Assembly: GCF_003434055.1 (NCBI RefSeq)
Contig: NZ_QVEX01000004.1
Coordinates: 62,001 to 126,000, forward strand
DNA from: Enterocloster aldenensis
GTDB taxonomy: Bacteria > Bacillota > Clostridia > Lachnospirales > Lachnospiraceae
Length of the DNA: 64,000 nt
Reading direction: 5' to 3'
Shown: piece by piece, positions 42,866 to 51,712 of the stretch
Numbering within the stretch: position 1 is the first letter of the stretch
Layout of the letters: the number at the start of each line of letters is the position of its first letter
Program-made: the position numbers and the translations under genes
Notes under the pieces: generated by a model
Told to the model about the DNA's origin: nothing
Seen by the model: only the letters and a program-made list of their open reading frames with translations
Database searches by the model: none

Positions 42866-44083
42866 ATGGCAGTCCATGTAATTGACGAAGCAAACAGATG
42901 CCTTCAATGTAAAAAACCAATGTGCCAGCAGGGATGCCCCATCCATACGCCAATCCCGGCCATGATCAGGGCCCTTAAGGAAGGCGGCCTTGAGGATGCG
43001 GGGGCCATGCTGTTTGCCAATAATCCCATGTCCCTTGTGTGTTCCCTTGTGTGCAACCATGAGCGCCAGTGCGAAGGGCACTGCGTCCTGGGAAGGAAAG
43101 GGCAGCCGGTTCATGTGAGCAGCATTGAGAACTATATATCGGATACTTGCCTGGAGAGGATTAAGATAGACTGCGCGCAGAAGAACGGAAAGAAGGTGGC
43201 TGTTATCGGCGCCGGTCCCGCAGGCATCACCATTGCGATCCTGCTGACCCAACGCGGCTACAGCGTGACCATATTTGATTCCAGGGACAAGATTGGCGGC
43301 GTGCTCCAGTACGGCATACCGGAATTCAGGCTTCCCAAGTCCATCCTGGACCGTTATAAGAAAATGCTTCTGTCCATTGGCATTAAGATAAGGCCCAACA
43401 CCACCATTGGCGGCGCCCTGGAGATTAAGGACCTGTTCCGCGATGGGTATAAGAGCATTTTCATCGGAACAGGAGTGTGGCGTCCAAAGACACTTGGGGT
43501 TAAAGGGGAGTCCCTGGGCAATGTCCATTTTGCCATTGATTACCTGGCCAATCCGGACGCGTACGATTTAGGGGACCGGGTGGCAATCATCGGCGTGGGC
43601 AATTCCGCCATGGATGTGGCCCGCACCGTGATCCGGAAAGGTTCCCGCCATGTGACGCTGTATGCCAGGGGCAGGCACTCTGACGCCAGCCTTCATGAGA
43701 CGCAGTACGCAATGCTTGACGGGGCAAAGTTTGAATTCTGCAAGGGGATTGTGGAAATCAATGACCACGGGCCAGTGTTCCAGGATGTGCTTTATGATGA
43801 GGAGGGCAATATCACCGGGTATTCAGAGGACATGCAGCAGGTGCATGCTGATTCGGTTGTGATTTCCATCAGCCAGGGACCAAAGAGCAAGCTGGTCAAC
43901 ACAACGGACGGCCTGAAGGCCACCAGGAACGGCCTGCTCCAGACCTCGGAGAATGGCGCCACAACGGTGGAAGGGATATTTGCCTCCGGCGACGTGGTCC
44001 TGGGCGCCAAGACCGTGGTGGAGGCAGTGGCATATTCAAAGGTTGTGGCGGACGCCATGGATGAATATATGAAGGATAAATAA
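42866..44083 (+). CDS. GltD-like NAD(P)-dependent flavin oxidoreductase
   Basis: Cytoplasmic flavoprotein of 405 residues related to the small subunit of glutamate synthase. The N-terminal iron-sulfur part has CLQCKKPMCQQGCPIHTPIP (about 12-31) and CNHERQCEGHCVLG (about 64-77). Two nucleotide-binding folds follow: VAVIGAGPAGITIAILL for FAD and VAIIGVGNSAMDVARTV for NAD(P)H. No glutamate synthase large subunit adjoins, so it probably feeds electrons to another acceptor, as in many clostridial stand-alone homologues. An AAGGAGG site precedes the ATG. It forms a single-gene unit. Confidence 0.9.
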   Translation: MAVHVIDEANRCLQCKKPMCQQGCPIHTPIPAMIRALKEGGLEDAGAMLFANNPMSLVCSLVCNHERQCEGHCVLGRKGQPVHVSSIENYISDTCLERIKIDCAQKNGKKVAVIGAGPAGITIAILLTQRGYSVTIFDSRDKIGGVLQYGIPEFRLPKSILDRYKKMLLSIGIKIRPNTTIGGALEIKDLFRDGYKSIFIGTGVWRPKTLGVKGESLGNVHFAIDYLANPDAYDLGDRVAIIGVGNSAMDVARTVIRKGSRHVTLYARGRHSDASLHETQYAMLDGAKFEFCKGIVEINDHGPVFQDVLYDEEGNITGYSEDMQQVHADSVVISISQGPKSKLVNTTDGLKATRNGLLQTSENGATTVEGIFASGDVVLGAKTVVEAVAYSKVVADAMDEYMKDK

Positions 44084-44148
44084 TGGTCCGGAAACAGTGG
44101 TTTCCTGTCATGCCCGGAACGAAGGAGGGCACAGGGCCTTGGATAAAC

Positions 44149-45519
44149 CTATCCCATGGTCCTCTTAAGCTTCCGGAAGGAAATGATGAACAACACAACC
44201 GTGGTACAGACCGCAATGGTATCTGCAATGGGTTCTGCCAGGAAAACAGCAAACACCTTGTTTTCAAGAAGCCCGGGCAGCACATAGATAAGCGGGATCA
44301 GCAGGATGACCTTTCTGAGCAGCGCCAAAAACAGGGAGGTCCTGCTGTCGCCCAGGGCAATGAAGGTCTGCTGGCAGGCCAGCTGGGCGCCGAAGAGCAG
44401 GGCGGCCGCCATATAGACATGGATGGACCAGGTGCAAAAGGCGGTCAGGGCAGCGTCCTTTGTAAAGATGGAGATGAACACGCCCGGTGCGAACATGCTG
44501 ACAGCCCATAACCCGGTGGAGTAGCACATGCATGTGACCAGCAGGATCCAGAAGGTGCGGCTGACCCGGTCAATCTTCTTTGCGCCGTAGTTAAAGCTGA
44601 TGATGGGCTGGGCGCCCTGGGTCAGGCCCTGGAGGGGAAGGAGGGAGAACTGCATCACGCTTCCCATGATGGTCATGGCGCCCACGGCCACGTCCCCGCC
44701 GTATTTTAACAGCGAGGTGTTAAAGCAGATGTTCAGGATGCTTTCCGTGAACTGCATCACAAAGGGAGACGCGCCCAGTGCAATGGCCGGCATCAGGATA
44801 TCTGCCCTCGGCCTCATATAGGAGGGGCGTATCTTCAGGTAGCTTTTGCCGGACACAAGGAACAGCACCACCCATGCGGCAGAAACGCCCTGGGAGATAA
44901 TGGTTGCCAGAGCCGCGCCACGTACCCCCATGTGGAACCCGAACATCAGGATCGGGTCCAGGATGATGTTTAAGACAGCGCCGATGAGCACGGTAAGCAT
45001 GCCTGTCTTTGCATATCCCTGGGCATTGATGAATGCGTTAAGCCCAAGGGCCAGCTGCACAAAGATGGTTCCCAGGGAATAAATCTGCATGTAGGCCCAG
45101 CCGTATTCAATGGTGTTGCCGCTGGCGCCGAACATCAGCAGGATTTTCCTGCCAAAGGTAAGGAAAAACACAGTGAGCACAAGGGCCACTGCAATCAGTG
45201 CGGTGGTACAGTTGCCCAGGATATTCTCAGCTTCCTCCTTCCTGCCTTTCCCAAGCATGATGGACGCCCTTGGCGCGCCGCCCATACTTACCAGGGCGGC
45301 AAAGGCTGAGATGGCCATGATGATTGGAAATGTAACGCCCACGCCGGTCAGGGCGCTGGCGCCCACGCCGGGCAGATGGCCGATGTACATACGGTCCACC
45401 ATGTTATATAAAACATTGATGATCTGGGCAGTGATGGCGGGAACGGCCAGCTTAAACAGCAGTCTGCCCACGCTTCCTGAACCCAGGTCTATTTCTTTTG
45501 CTTCTTCTGAGGAACCCAT
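44149..45519 (-). CDS. MATE-family efflux transporter
   Basis: Membrane exporter of 456 residues with 12 expected helices in two repeats. Motifs are MVDRMYIGHLPGVGASALTGVGVTFP at the start of the first half and IMGSVMQFSLLPLQGLTQGAQPIISFNYGAK in the second, both family hallmarks. It should export cationic compounds using a sodium or proton gradient. Length is normal. An AAAGGA site lies about 10 bases upstream of the ATG. It is convergent with the oxidoreductase gene and seems to be alone. Substrate unknown. Confidence 0.93.
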   Translation of the reverse strand: MGSSEEAKEIDLGSGSVGRLLFKLAVPAITAQIINVLYNMVDRMYIGHLPGVGASALTGVGVTFPIIMAISAFAALVSMGGAPRASIMLGKGRKEEAENILGNCTTALIAVALVLTVFFLTFGRKILLMFGASGNTIEYGWAYMQIYSLGTIFVQLALGLNAFINAQGYAKTGMLTVLIGAVLNIILDPILMFGFHMGVRGAALATIISQGVSAAWVVLFLVSGKSYLKIRPSYMRPRADILMPAIALGASPFVMQFTESILNICFNTSLLKYGGDVAVGAMTIMGSVMQFSLLPLQGLTQGAQPIISFNYGAKKIDRVSRTFWILLVTCMCYSTGLWAVSMFAPGVFISIFTKDAALTAFCTWSIHVYMAAALLFGAQLACQQTFIALGDSRTSLFLALLRKVILLIPLIYVLPGLLENKVFAVFLAEPIADTIAVCTTVVLFIISFRKLKRTMG

Positions 45520-45710
45520 AAAAATTCAATCCTTTCCATCTGTAAAAATCCGGATGTCTAAAAACAGCCGTTTAATAAATATATATCCAAACCCGAAGAA
45601 AGTCAATAACGGTACTTCCGCAAATGTTTCCATACTGCTATAATGGTAACAGCCTTTGTGACAGGAGGGCGTATTTTTAGGAAAAACGGGGCAGGAAGGA
45701 AGGACAGGAC

Positions 45711-46526
45711 ATGGTTAAGGCGATATTTTTTGACATAGACGGCACACTGAGGGGATTTAATCAAAAGGGGATTTCGGATGATACCAGACATGCCCTTGAC
45801 AGGGCAAGGAAAGCGGGGATACGGCTGTTCATTGCAACGGGCCGCCATTTCCTGGAGGTGGATTCGGAGGATCTGCTGGATGGACTGGAATTTGATGCAT
45901 ATATTACCCTCAACGGCCAGTATTGCTATGAAGGAACCCCTGGCCGTCCGGTCATCTATAAGAACCCCATCCCCCGCAGCCAGATTGCCATCCTCCTTAA
46001 GATACTGGAAGAGACACCGTTTCCCTGCCTGTTCATGGAAGCAGAAAACTGGTACCTGAACTTTGTGGATGAGCGTGTAATCCGGGTGCAGGATGGAATC
46101 GGCACCCGGATTCCGCCGCTGGGGGATCCGGGGCAGGCCCTGGAACATGATATATACCAGGTAATCCCCTATCTCAATGAGAAGGAAGCCGTCCGGCTGG
46201 CAGCCTGCCTGCCGGAATGTGGATACACGGTGTGGCATGACGGGGAAGGCGTGGATTTAACCCCCAAGGGCGGCGGCAAATGCTCAGGCATCCGGGAAGT
46301 GATTGCCCGGTATGGGATTAAGCCTGAGGAAATGGCAGCCATTGGGGACGGCAATAACGATGTGTCCATGCTTGCATACGCTGGCATCGGCATTGCCATG
46401 GGGAATGGGACCAGAAAGGCCATTGAGGCCGCGGACCATGTCACTGGCAGTGTGTCCGAAGGCGGTCTGGCCCAGGCAGTTGATTACCTGTTATCAATGC
46501 AAAACAGTCCATTGGAGAGGGAGTGA
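45711..46526 (+). CDS. Cof-type HAD-IIB phosphatase
   Basis: Cytoplasmic HAD hydrolase of 271 residues. Motif I is FFDIDGTLRG (nucleophile Asp9), motif II is LFIATGRH, and motif IV is AAIGDGNNDVSMLAYAGIGIAMGNG, with a C2 cap between. This is the Cof/YidA group that removes phosphate from sugar phosphates, flavin mononucleotide or similar. Specificity cannot be told. TATAAT at 45639-45644 suggests its own promoter. It is followed by a terminator that overlaps the stop codon. Confidence 0.92.
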   Translation: MVKAIFFDIDGTLRGFNQKGISDDTRHALDRARKAGIRLFIATGRHFLEVDSEDLLDGLEFDAYITLNGQYCYEGTPGRPVIYKNPIPRSQIAILLKILEETPFPCLFMEAENWYLNFVDERVIRVQDGIGTRIPPLGDPGQALEHDIYQVIPYLNEKEAVRLAACLPECGYTVWHDGEGVDLTPKGGGKCSGIREVIARYGIKPEEMAAIGDGNNDVSMLAYAGIGIAMGNGTRKAIEAADHVTGSVSEGGLAQAVDYLLSMQNSPLERE

Positions 46527-46544
46527 GGGTTCACTCCCCCTTTT
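46519..46544 (+). terminator. Terminator of the HAD phosphatase gene
   Basis: GGGAGTGA pairs with TCACTCCC around GGGT, followed by CCTTTTCTTTT. The left arm includes the stop codon. Confidence 0.85.
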
Positions 46545-46547
46545 CTT

Positions 46548-46630
46548 TTGTGGAAGGGACTACTTTTACGGAAGGGATTACTCTTACGGAAGGTATTTCC
46601 CTTACGGAAGAGGTTTCCTTTTATGGAACA
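46548..46630. repeat. Short tandem repeats between convergent genes
   Basis: Four or five imperfect copies of a unit like TTACGGAAGGGATTACTC, 17-20 bases each. They run from the spacer into the last codons of the flippase gene (its C-terminal HKRKPLP), so that tail may be of recent origin. Confidence 0.65.
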
Positions 46631-48161
46631 ACAGAAGCAGCCCCATATAGCACAAGCATAGGAACAGGATATTCACCGCGGTCCGGACAAAGAGCGGCAG
46701 GCTGTCAAGGGAGGTTGCCACACAGGAAAATGCCAGGTACATCCCGATGGATATGAGAAGCAGGATGACCGGCTTCACAATCATGTTGGCCGTGTCCCAG
46801 CGGAAAGGGACCTGCCGTTTCACTGCCAGGAAACTCATCAGCGCCAGGGCCAGTTCGCTGGCCAGCATTCCCCAGAGATAACCTTGTATCCCAAACCTTG
46901 GAATGGCAAAAAGCACAAAAGCCAGCCGTATGACCATGGCCCAGACATTCTGGAAAAATGTGACCGAGGTTTTCCCAAGTCCGTTTAAGATGCTTCCCAT
47001 GGTGGTGGCCAGGTACATGAATGGGCACAGCCAGGACAGGATGGTGATGAAGGTGCCTGCATTCTGGTCATGGAACACGCCCACGCCCAGCTGGCTGCCG
47101 AATATGGTGAAGATGCCGATGCACAGTACGCCCATGTAGCAGCTGTAGCGCAGGGACATGGAAATCATGGAGGAGATGCGGCCCTCGTTGCCGTCGGCCT
47201 GGGCCTGGGCAACCGTGGGAAGCAGCAGGACGGCCATGGAATTGGTAATGGCAGAGGGGAACAGGATGAACGGCAGTGCCATGCTGGTGAGCACGCCGTA
47301 TATGGACAGGGCCTCTGAATTGGTAAGGCCGAAGCTCATCAGCTTGTTGGGAATCCAGATTGCCTCGGCGCTGCCAAGGACATTGAGTATCAGGCGGTTG
47401 CCCATCAGGGGAAGGGCCAGGGCCATCAGGGGGGCGGCTGTTTCACGGAAGGAGAGGGGGATTGCCTTCCTTATCTTATTACCCTCCATTCCGGCGGGCG
47501 GGAAAAAACCAAGGCAGAACACGGTAAATGCAGCCGAGGCCATTTCACCGATTAAATGGCCGTACACCGCAAGGCTGACCGTGATTTCACGTCCTGAGTC
47601 CAGCCACACGCCGGCCATAAGGAACACGGCCCCCATGCGGATGACCTGTTCCGCCACCTGGGAGAACGCAGGTACCCTGGCCTTCTGCATGCCATAATAA
47701 TAGCCGTTGATGCAGGCGTGGAGGGCTGCAAAGGGCACGGACACTGCCATCACGGGCAGGTAGGGGGCGCACCTTGGCTCCAGCAGGAACTTTTCAGCCA
47801 GGAAACCGGCGTTGCCGTAAATGCCCCAGGCCAGGAGGAATGACATGCCCATGGCAATGCCCAGGCCTGTCTTGAATACGGCCTTGCCCCGGGACTGGTT
47901 GGCAGCCACATACTGGGACAGCGCGGTCTGGATGGATCCGGCGCACACCGCAAAGCAGATGCTGAATATGGGATGTACCATATTATAAATACCCAGCCCC
48001 TCCGCGCCAATGGTCCGGGACATGAATATGCGGTAAAAGAACCCCAGGATACGGCATATGAACCCCGTTGAGGTGAGGAGCAGTGTTCCTGTAATAAATG
48101 CCAGCTTCCGTGGGGAGAGGCGTTTGGATATGTTTGAAGATGGTGTTAAGGACTCCTTCAT
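46602..48161 (-). CDS. SpoVB/MurJ-like lipid-linked oligosaccharide flippase
   Basis: Membrane protein of 519 residues with about 14 hydrophobic segments. The N-terminus (LAFITGTLLLTSTGFICRILGFFYRIFMSRTIG) and YNMVHPIFSICFAVCAGSIQTALSQYVA are typical of the polysaccharide-transport/SpoVB group in the MOP superfamily. Relatives flip lipid II or other wall precursors, and SpoVB acts in spore cortex formation. Clostridia have several copies, so its exact job cannot be fixed. It is convergent with the HAD phosphatase gene and has no operon partner. Confidence 0.88.
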   Translation of the reverse strand: MKESLTPSSNISKRLSPRKLAFITGTLLLTSTGFICRILGFFYRIFMSRTIGAEGLGIYNMVHPIFSICFAVCAGSIQTALSQYVAANQSRGKAVFKTGLGIAMGMSFLLAWGIYGNAGFLAEKFLLEPRCAPYLPVMAVSVPFAALHACINGYYYGMQKARVPAFSQVAEQVIRMGAVFLMAGVWLDSGREITVSLAVYGHLIGEMASAAFTVFCLGFFPPAGMEGNKIRKAIPLSFRETAAPLMALALPLMGNRLILNVLGSAEAIWIPNKLMSFGLTNSEALSIYGVLTSMALPFILFPSAITNSMAVLLLPTVAQAQADGNEGRISSMISMSLRYSCYMGVLCIGIFTIFGSQLGVGVFHDQNAGTFITILSWLCPFMYLATTMGSILNGLGKTSVTFFQNVWAMVIRLAFVLFAIPRFGIQGYLWGMLASELALALMSFLAVKRQVPFRWDTANMIVKPVILLLISIGMYLAFSCVATSLDSLPLFVRTAVNILFLCLCYMGLLLLFHKRKPLP

Positions 48162-48525
48162 GAGAACTCCGGGAAATGGGAATTATTAAAAGTATATTGG
48201 GAGGAAGCGTATTTTATGACTGTATGGAATCCCCTTCCGGATGCATTAAGAAAGTATAAGGACAGCCGCAAAAGGGCATGACAGGCTGTTAAGAGAATAT
48301 AAAAGAAATGTTAAAATATTGTAAAAATTAGCCTGTTAAGATTTCTTAACGGGTATATTTTTTGTGCATAATATATAAAAAAGATAAAATTTTACTAAAA
48401 TTCGCAAAAACTTACGGTAGGAGAGTCCCGCTGCCTCCTTTATAATATTTTTATAATGACCTAGTCAGTAAGAGCTCGCTGCGGTCAGGTTTCTTAATGC
48501 CATCATCAAAAGAAGGGAGAGTGCC
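48162..48525. other. AT-rich divergent spacer with hairpin
   Basis: Divergent region between the flippase gene and the second TRAP operon. CCTGTTAAG (48332-48340) and CTTAACGGG (48345-48353) form a hairpin followed by TATATTTTTTG. TATAAT occurs at 48441 and 48452. No binding-protein gene is present, although a TRAP operon usually has one here. Confidence 0.5.
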
Positions 48526-49047
48526 ATGTCATCTCTGTTTCAAACCATTGACAAGATCAAACCTGTATATGACAGGACCTATGCATTGGTCATGTTCCTG
48601 TGCAAACTGCTCCTCACCGTGGATATCCTCATTACCTGTATGGCGGTTGCGGGACGTTACATTCCGTTTATCCCGGATCCGGCCTGGAGTGAGGAGGTTG
48701 TATTAACCTGCATGGCCTATATGGCAGTGCTGTCAGCCGCCCTGGCCATCCGGAGGAATGCCCATATCCGCATGACTGCCTTTGACACCTATCTGCCAAA
48801 GCAGGTGGTGCGGGCCCTGGATATCCTCTCGGACGCCGCCGTGCTTGCCCTTGCAGTCATCATGATTACCGTGGGCTGGAAGTATGCAAAAGGAATTGGC
48901 TCCAAGGGCTTTTACGTGAGCATGCCCTGGCTGTCCAGGTTCTGGATGTATTTCCCGGTTCCCCTGGCAGGCGTGGCAATGCTGATATTTGAACTGGAAG
49001 CCCTGTATAACCACATAAAAGCAATCTGCATCAGGGAGGGGGAATAA
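48526..49047 (+). CDS. TRAP transporter small permease (DctQ family), second system
   Basis: Membrane protein of 173 residues with four helices, as in DctQ subunits. RYIPFIPDPAWSEEVVLTCMAYMAVLSAALAI matches the family's central region, and LPKQVVRALDILSDAAVLALAV follows. It is four bases upstream of the large permease gene. An AAGGGAG site precedes the ATG. Unlike the first TRAP cluster, no DctP gene is next to it. Confidence 0.9.
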   Translation: MSSLFQTIDKIKPVYDRTYALVMFLCKLLLTVDILITCMAVAGRYIPFIPDPAWSEEVVLTCMAYMAVLSAALAIRRNAHIRMTAFDTYLPKQVVRALDILSDAAVLALAVIMITVGWKYAKGIGSKGFYVSMPWLSRFWMYFPVPLAGVAMLIFELEALYNHIKAICIREGE

Positions 49048-49051
49048 ATAT

Positions 49052-50347
49052 ATGGACGCTGGGAATACTGCAATCCTGGTTTTGCTTGCAAGTTTTTTTG
49101 CCATGATTTTACTGAGGTTCCCCATAGCATATGCGGTGGCTCTTTCCTCCGTGTTCTGCCTGCTTTACCAGGGACTGCCCCTGGCCACCATCTGCCAGCA
49201 GATGGTAAAGGGAATCAGTTCCTTCAGCCTGATGGCAGTGCCGTTCTTCATTGTAATGGGCTGTCTCATGGGCTCAGGAGGCATTTCTGAGAAACTCATC
49301 GCCCTGGCCAATGCCTGTGTCGGATGGATGCGGGGCGGCATGGCCATGGTGAATATTGTTGCATCGTATTTTTTTGGAGGGATTTCCGGCTCCGCTGCGG
49401 CGGACACGGCTTCCATTGGCTCCATCCTGATTCCCATGATGGTGGAACAGGGCTATGACGATGACTTTTCGACCGCGGTCACCATCACCTCCTCCTGTGA
49501 GGGGCTTCTGGTGCCTCCCAGCCACAATATGGTCATCTATGCAACCACGGCCGGAGGCGTTTCCGTGGGAAGCCTGTTCCTGGCAGGATACATACCGGGC
49601 GCGCTGCTGGCTGTTTCCCTGATGATTGGTTCCTATATCATTTCCGTGAAACGCAGCTACCCAAAGGGCGACCGGTTCAGCATAAAGAACCTTTTAAAAC
49701 AGCTGAGCGTGTCCTTCTGGGCCCTGGCGGCCGTGCTGATCGTGGTGGTTGGCGTGGTGGGCGGTGTTTTCACCGCCACTGAGTCAGCTGCCATCGCGGT
49801 CATCTACAGCCTGGTGGTCAGCGTGTTCATCTACCGGGGACTTGACTGGAAGGGCGTGTGGAGGGTCATGGGGGACTGCGTGGACACCCTCTCAATCGTG
49901 CTGATTCTGATTGCCACCTCCAGTATCTTCGGTTACTGCCTGACCCGACTCCATGTACCGGTGATGGCTGCAAACGCCATCACTGGATTTACAAACAACC
50001 CCATTGTCCTGGCGCTGCTCCTGAACCTGATACTTCTGATTCTGGGCTGCATCATGGATATGGCCCCCATCATCCTGATTGCCACACCAATCCTGCTGCC
50101 CATTGCCACCTCCATCGGACTTGACCCGGTCCAGTTCGGCATCATGGTTGTGTTAAACTGCGGCATCGGACTGCTGACACCTCCGGTGGGCGCCGTGCTC
50201 TTCATTGGCTCCGCGGTCTCCAAGGTGCCCATGGAGCGGGTGGTGAAGGCGACGCTGCCATTTTACCTGTGCATGATCATCACCCTGCTGCTCATAACCT
50301 TTGTGCCGGCCATCAGCCTTTGGCTTCCCCAGGTCCTGGCACAGTAA
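49052..50347 (+). CDS. TRAP transporter large permease (DctM family), second system
   Basis: Membrane subunit of 431 residues with about 12 helices, the ion-coupled channel. FGGISGSAAADTASIGSILIPMM and VTITSSCEGLLVPPSHNMVIYA replace the more common GGL and PPSI forms, showing a different branch from the first system. NCGIGLLTPPVGAVLF near the end is conserved. A GGAGGGGG site precedes the ATG. The substrate is unknown. The missing binding-protein gene could be elsewhere in the genome or lost. Confidence 0.92.
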   Translation: MDAGNTAILVLLASFFAMILLRFPIAYAVALSSVFCLLYQGLPLATICQQMVKGISSFSLMAVPFFIVMGCLMGSGGISEKLIALANACVGWMRGGMAMVNIVASYFFGGISGSAAADTASIGSILIPMMVEQGYDDDFSTAVTITSSCEGLLVPPSHNMVIYATTAGGVSVGSLFLAGYIPGALLAVSLMIGSYIISVKRSYPKGDRFSIKNLLKQLSVSFWALAAVLIVVVGVVGGVFTATESAAIAVIYSLVVSVFIYRGLDWKGVWRVMGDCVDTLSIVLILIATSSIFGYCLTRLHVPVMAANAITGFTNNPIVLALLLNLILLILGCIMDMAPIILIATPILLPIATSIGLDPVQFGIMVVLNCGIGLLTPPVGAVLFIGSAVSKVPMERVVKATLPFYLCMIITLLLITFVPAISLWLPQVLAQ

Positions 50348-50369
50348 TGCTGCTTTACTGATACCGGAG

Positions 50370-50397
50370 GAGCTGCCTGTAACGGGCAGCTCTTTTT
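50370..50397 (+). terminator. Terminator of the second TRAP operon
   Basis: GAGCTGCC pairs with GGCAGCTC, followed by TTTTT, just after the stop codon. Confidence 0.9.
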
Positions 50398-50477
50398 CCG
50401 TTATTTGCAAGAGGCCGGGGGCATGATATAATAGATGGGAGATAATGGCAGCGGGACAGCTGTCCGGGGAGGTATGC

Positions 50478-50634
50478 ATGAAGGAGCTCATATGGGGAAA
50501 AACGCTGCGTTCGCGGCTGATACGGTACAATTTCTTCATCATCTGCGTCATTGCCATTCATGATTGGCGAGGAAGATGTGGATACCGGTATTGCCAACAT
50601 GAACCAGAGGGCCCAGGAAGCAAGGGAAGACTAA
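50478..50634 (+). pseudogene. Deletion scar: 5' end of a YesM-like kinase gene joined to 3' end of a sugar-binding-protein gene
   Basis: From ATG 50478 (after GGGGAGG) the frame reads MKELIWGKTLRSRLIRYNFF and on to IAI, the usual N-terminus and first membrane helix of a YesM-type sensor kinase. Around 50557 the coding sense jumps to another frame that reads MIGEEDVDTGIANMNQRAQ and ends in TAA at 50632-50634. That reads like the C-terminus of an extracellular sugar-binding protein, which normally precedes the permease genes found downstream. I infer one deletion that removed most of the kinase, any regulator and most of the binding protein. Family recognition of two short ends is by eye, so confidence is moderate. 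Confidence 0.6.
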
Positions 50635-50654
50635 GATCCACGGGATAAAAACAA

Positions 50655-50757
50655 AGAGCGTCTGATTATTCTAACACGCCCTGGGATTGCACTGCTGGAA
50701 GCAGTACCAGGGCGCGGCGCGCGCTGACGTGCCGGCGGAGGTTGGACGCTCTTTTTG
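50655..50757 (+). promoter_or_regulatory. Long intergenic hairpin upstream of the sugar permease
   Basis: AGAGCGTC (50655-50662) pairs with GACGCTCT (50745-50752), then TTTTT. An inner CGCCCTGG/CCAGGGCG hairpin lies between. This is typical of the gap after a binding-protein gene, where it attenuates or stabilises mRNA. Confidence 0.65.
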
Positions 50758-50807
50758 TGCATTAAAATAAATGTTAAGCGTGTTTGATAAGGGATATGGT
50801 GATAAAA

Positions 50808-51701
50808 ATGACAGGAAAACAGAAAAAAGCATTGAAGAGGAATGCCATTGGCTACTCTTTCATACTTCCGAATTTTATCGGATATTTTATCTTTATATTT
50901 GTTCCGGTAATTCTGACCTTTGTATTGTGCGTGATGAAATGGGACGGTTCCAGCGCGCCCATGGAGTTTGTTGGGCTTAAGAATTTCATGAAGCTGTTCA
51001 GGGACAGCGGCTTTCGGATTTCAGTCAGCAATACCCTCTTTTATGCGGTCTTTACCGTACCCCTTACCATGGTGGCGGCCCTTCTCATTGCGGTGCTGCT
51101 GAATTCCAAGATTAAGGGAATCGTGGTTTACCGCACCGCGTTCTTCTTTCCCTATGTCGCCTCCCTGGTGGCGGTGGGCGCTGTCTGGAACATGCTGTTC
51201 CAGCCTGAGTTCGGCCCGGTTAATGAATTCCTCAAGTTCATCGGCATTGCCAATCCGCCCAAGTGGTGCGCGTCCACGGACTGGGCCATGACCGTCATCA
51301 TCATTGTCAGCGTGTGGAAGTATATGGGGTATTACATGGTGGTGTACCTGGCCGCCCTTCAGGGCATTTCCCAGGACCTGTACGAAGCTGCCGGCATTGA
51401 CGGGGCCACCGGCTTTAAGAAATTCCGCTATATCACCATCCCCATGCTTAAGCCCACCACCTTCTTTGTCATCATCATGATGACCATCCAGTGCTTCAAG
51501 GTATTTGACCTGATTTACGTCATGACAGGCGGCGGTCCGGGACGTTCCACCAACGTGCTGGTGAACCATATCTACAACGCGGCCTTTGTGGACTTCAAGT
51601 TCGGATATGCCAGCGCCAGCCCCCTGGTGCTTTTTGCCATTGTGCTGGTGGTGACCCTGGTCCAGTTCCAGGGTGAGAAGAAGTTTACGGATTACGTATA
51701 G
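50808..51701 (+). CDS. Carbohydrate ABC transporter permease, MalF-like
   Basis: Membrane permease of about 297 residues with six helices. EAAGIDGATGFKKFRYITIP is the EAA loop that docks the ATPase, and LIYVMTGGGPGRSTNVLV is typical of this group. The start is uncertain: ATG 50808 is preferred, while a GTG (50799) and a TTG (50784) lie upstream in frame. It is followed by a second permease with a premature stop, and its binding protein appears deleted. No ATPase adjoins, which is normal for clostridial systems using a shared MsmX-type ATPase. It should not import without its partners. Confidence 0.85.
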   Translation: MTGKQKKALKRNAIGYSFILPNFIGYFIFIFVPVILTFVLCVMKWDGSSAPMEFVGLKNFMKLFRDSGFRISVSNTLFYAVFTVPLTMVAALLIAVLLNSKIKGIVVYRTAFFFPYVASLVAVGAVWNMLFQPEFGPVNEFLKFIGIANPPKWCASTDWAMTVIIIVSVWKYMGYYMVVYLAALQGISQDLYEAAGIDGATGFKKFRYITIPMLKPTTFFVIIMMTIQCFKVFDLIYVMTGGGPGRSTNVLVNHIYNAAFVDFKFGYASASPLVLFAIVLVVTLVQFQGEKKFTDYV

Positions 51702-51712
51702 GAGGCAGGAAG

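Noticed and set aside
50445-50648. Small intact protein of 67 residues
   Set aside because: Its first part is the start of a kinase and the rest is an out-of-frame reading of a binding-protein end, so it is better explained as a deletion junction.
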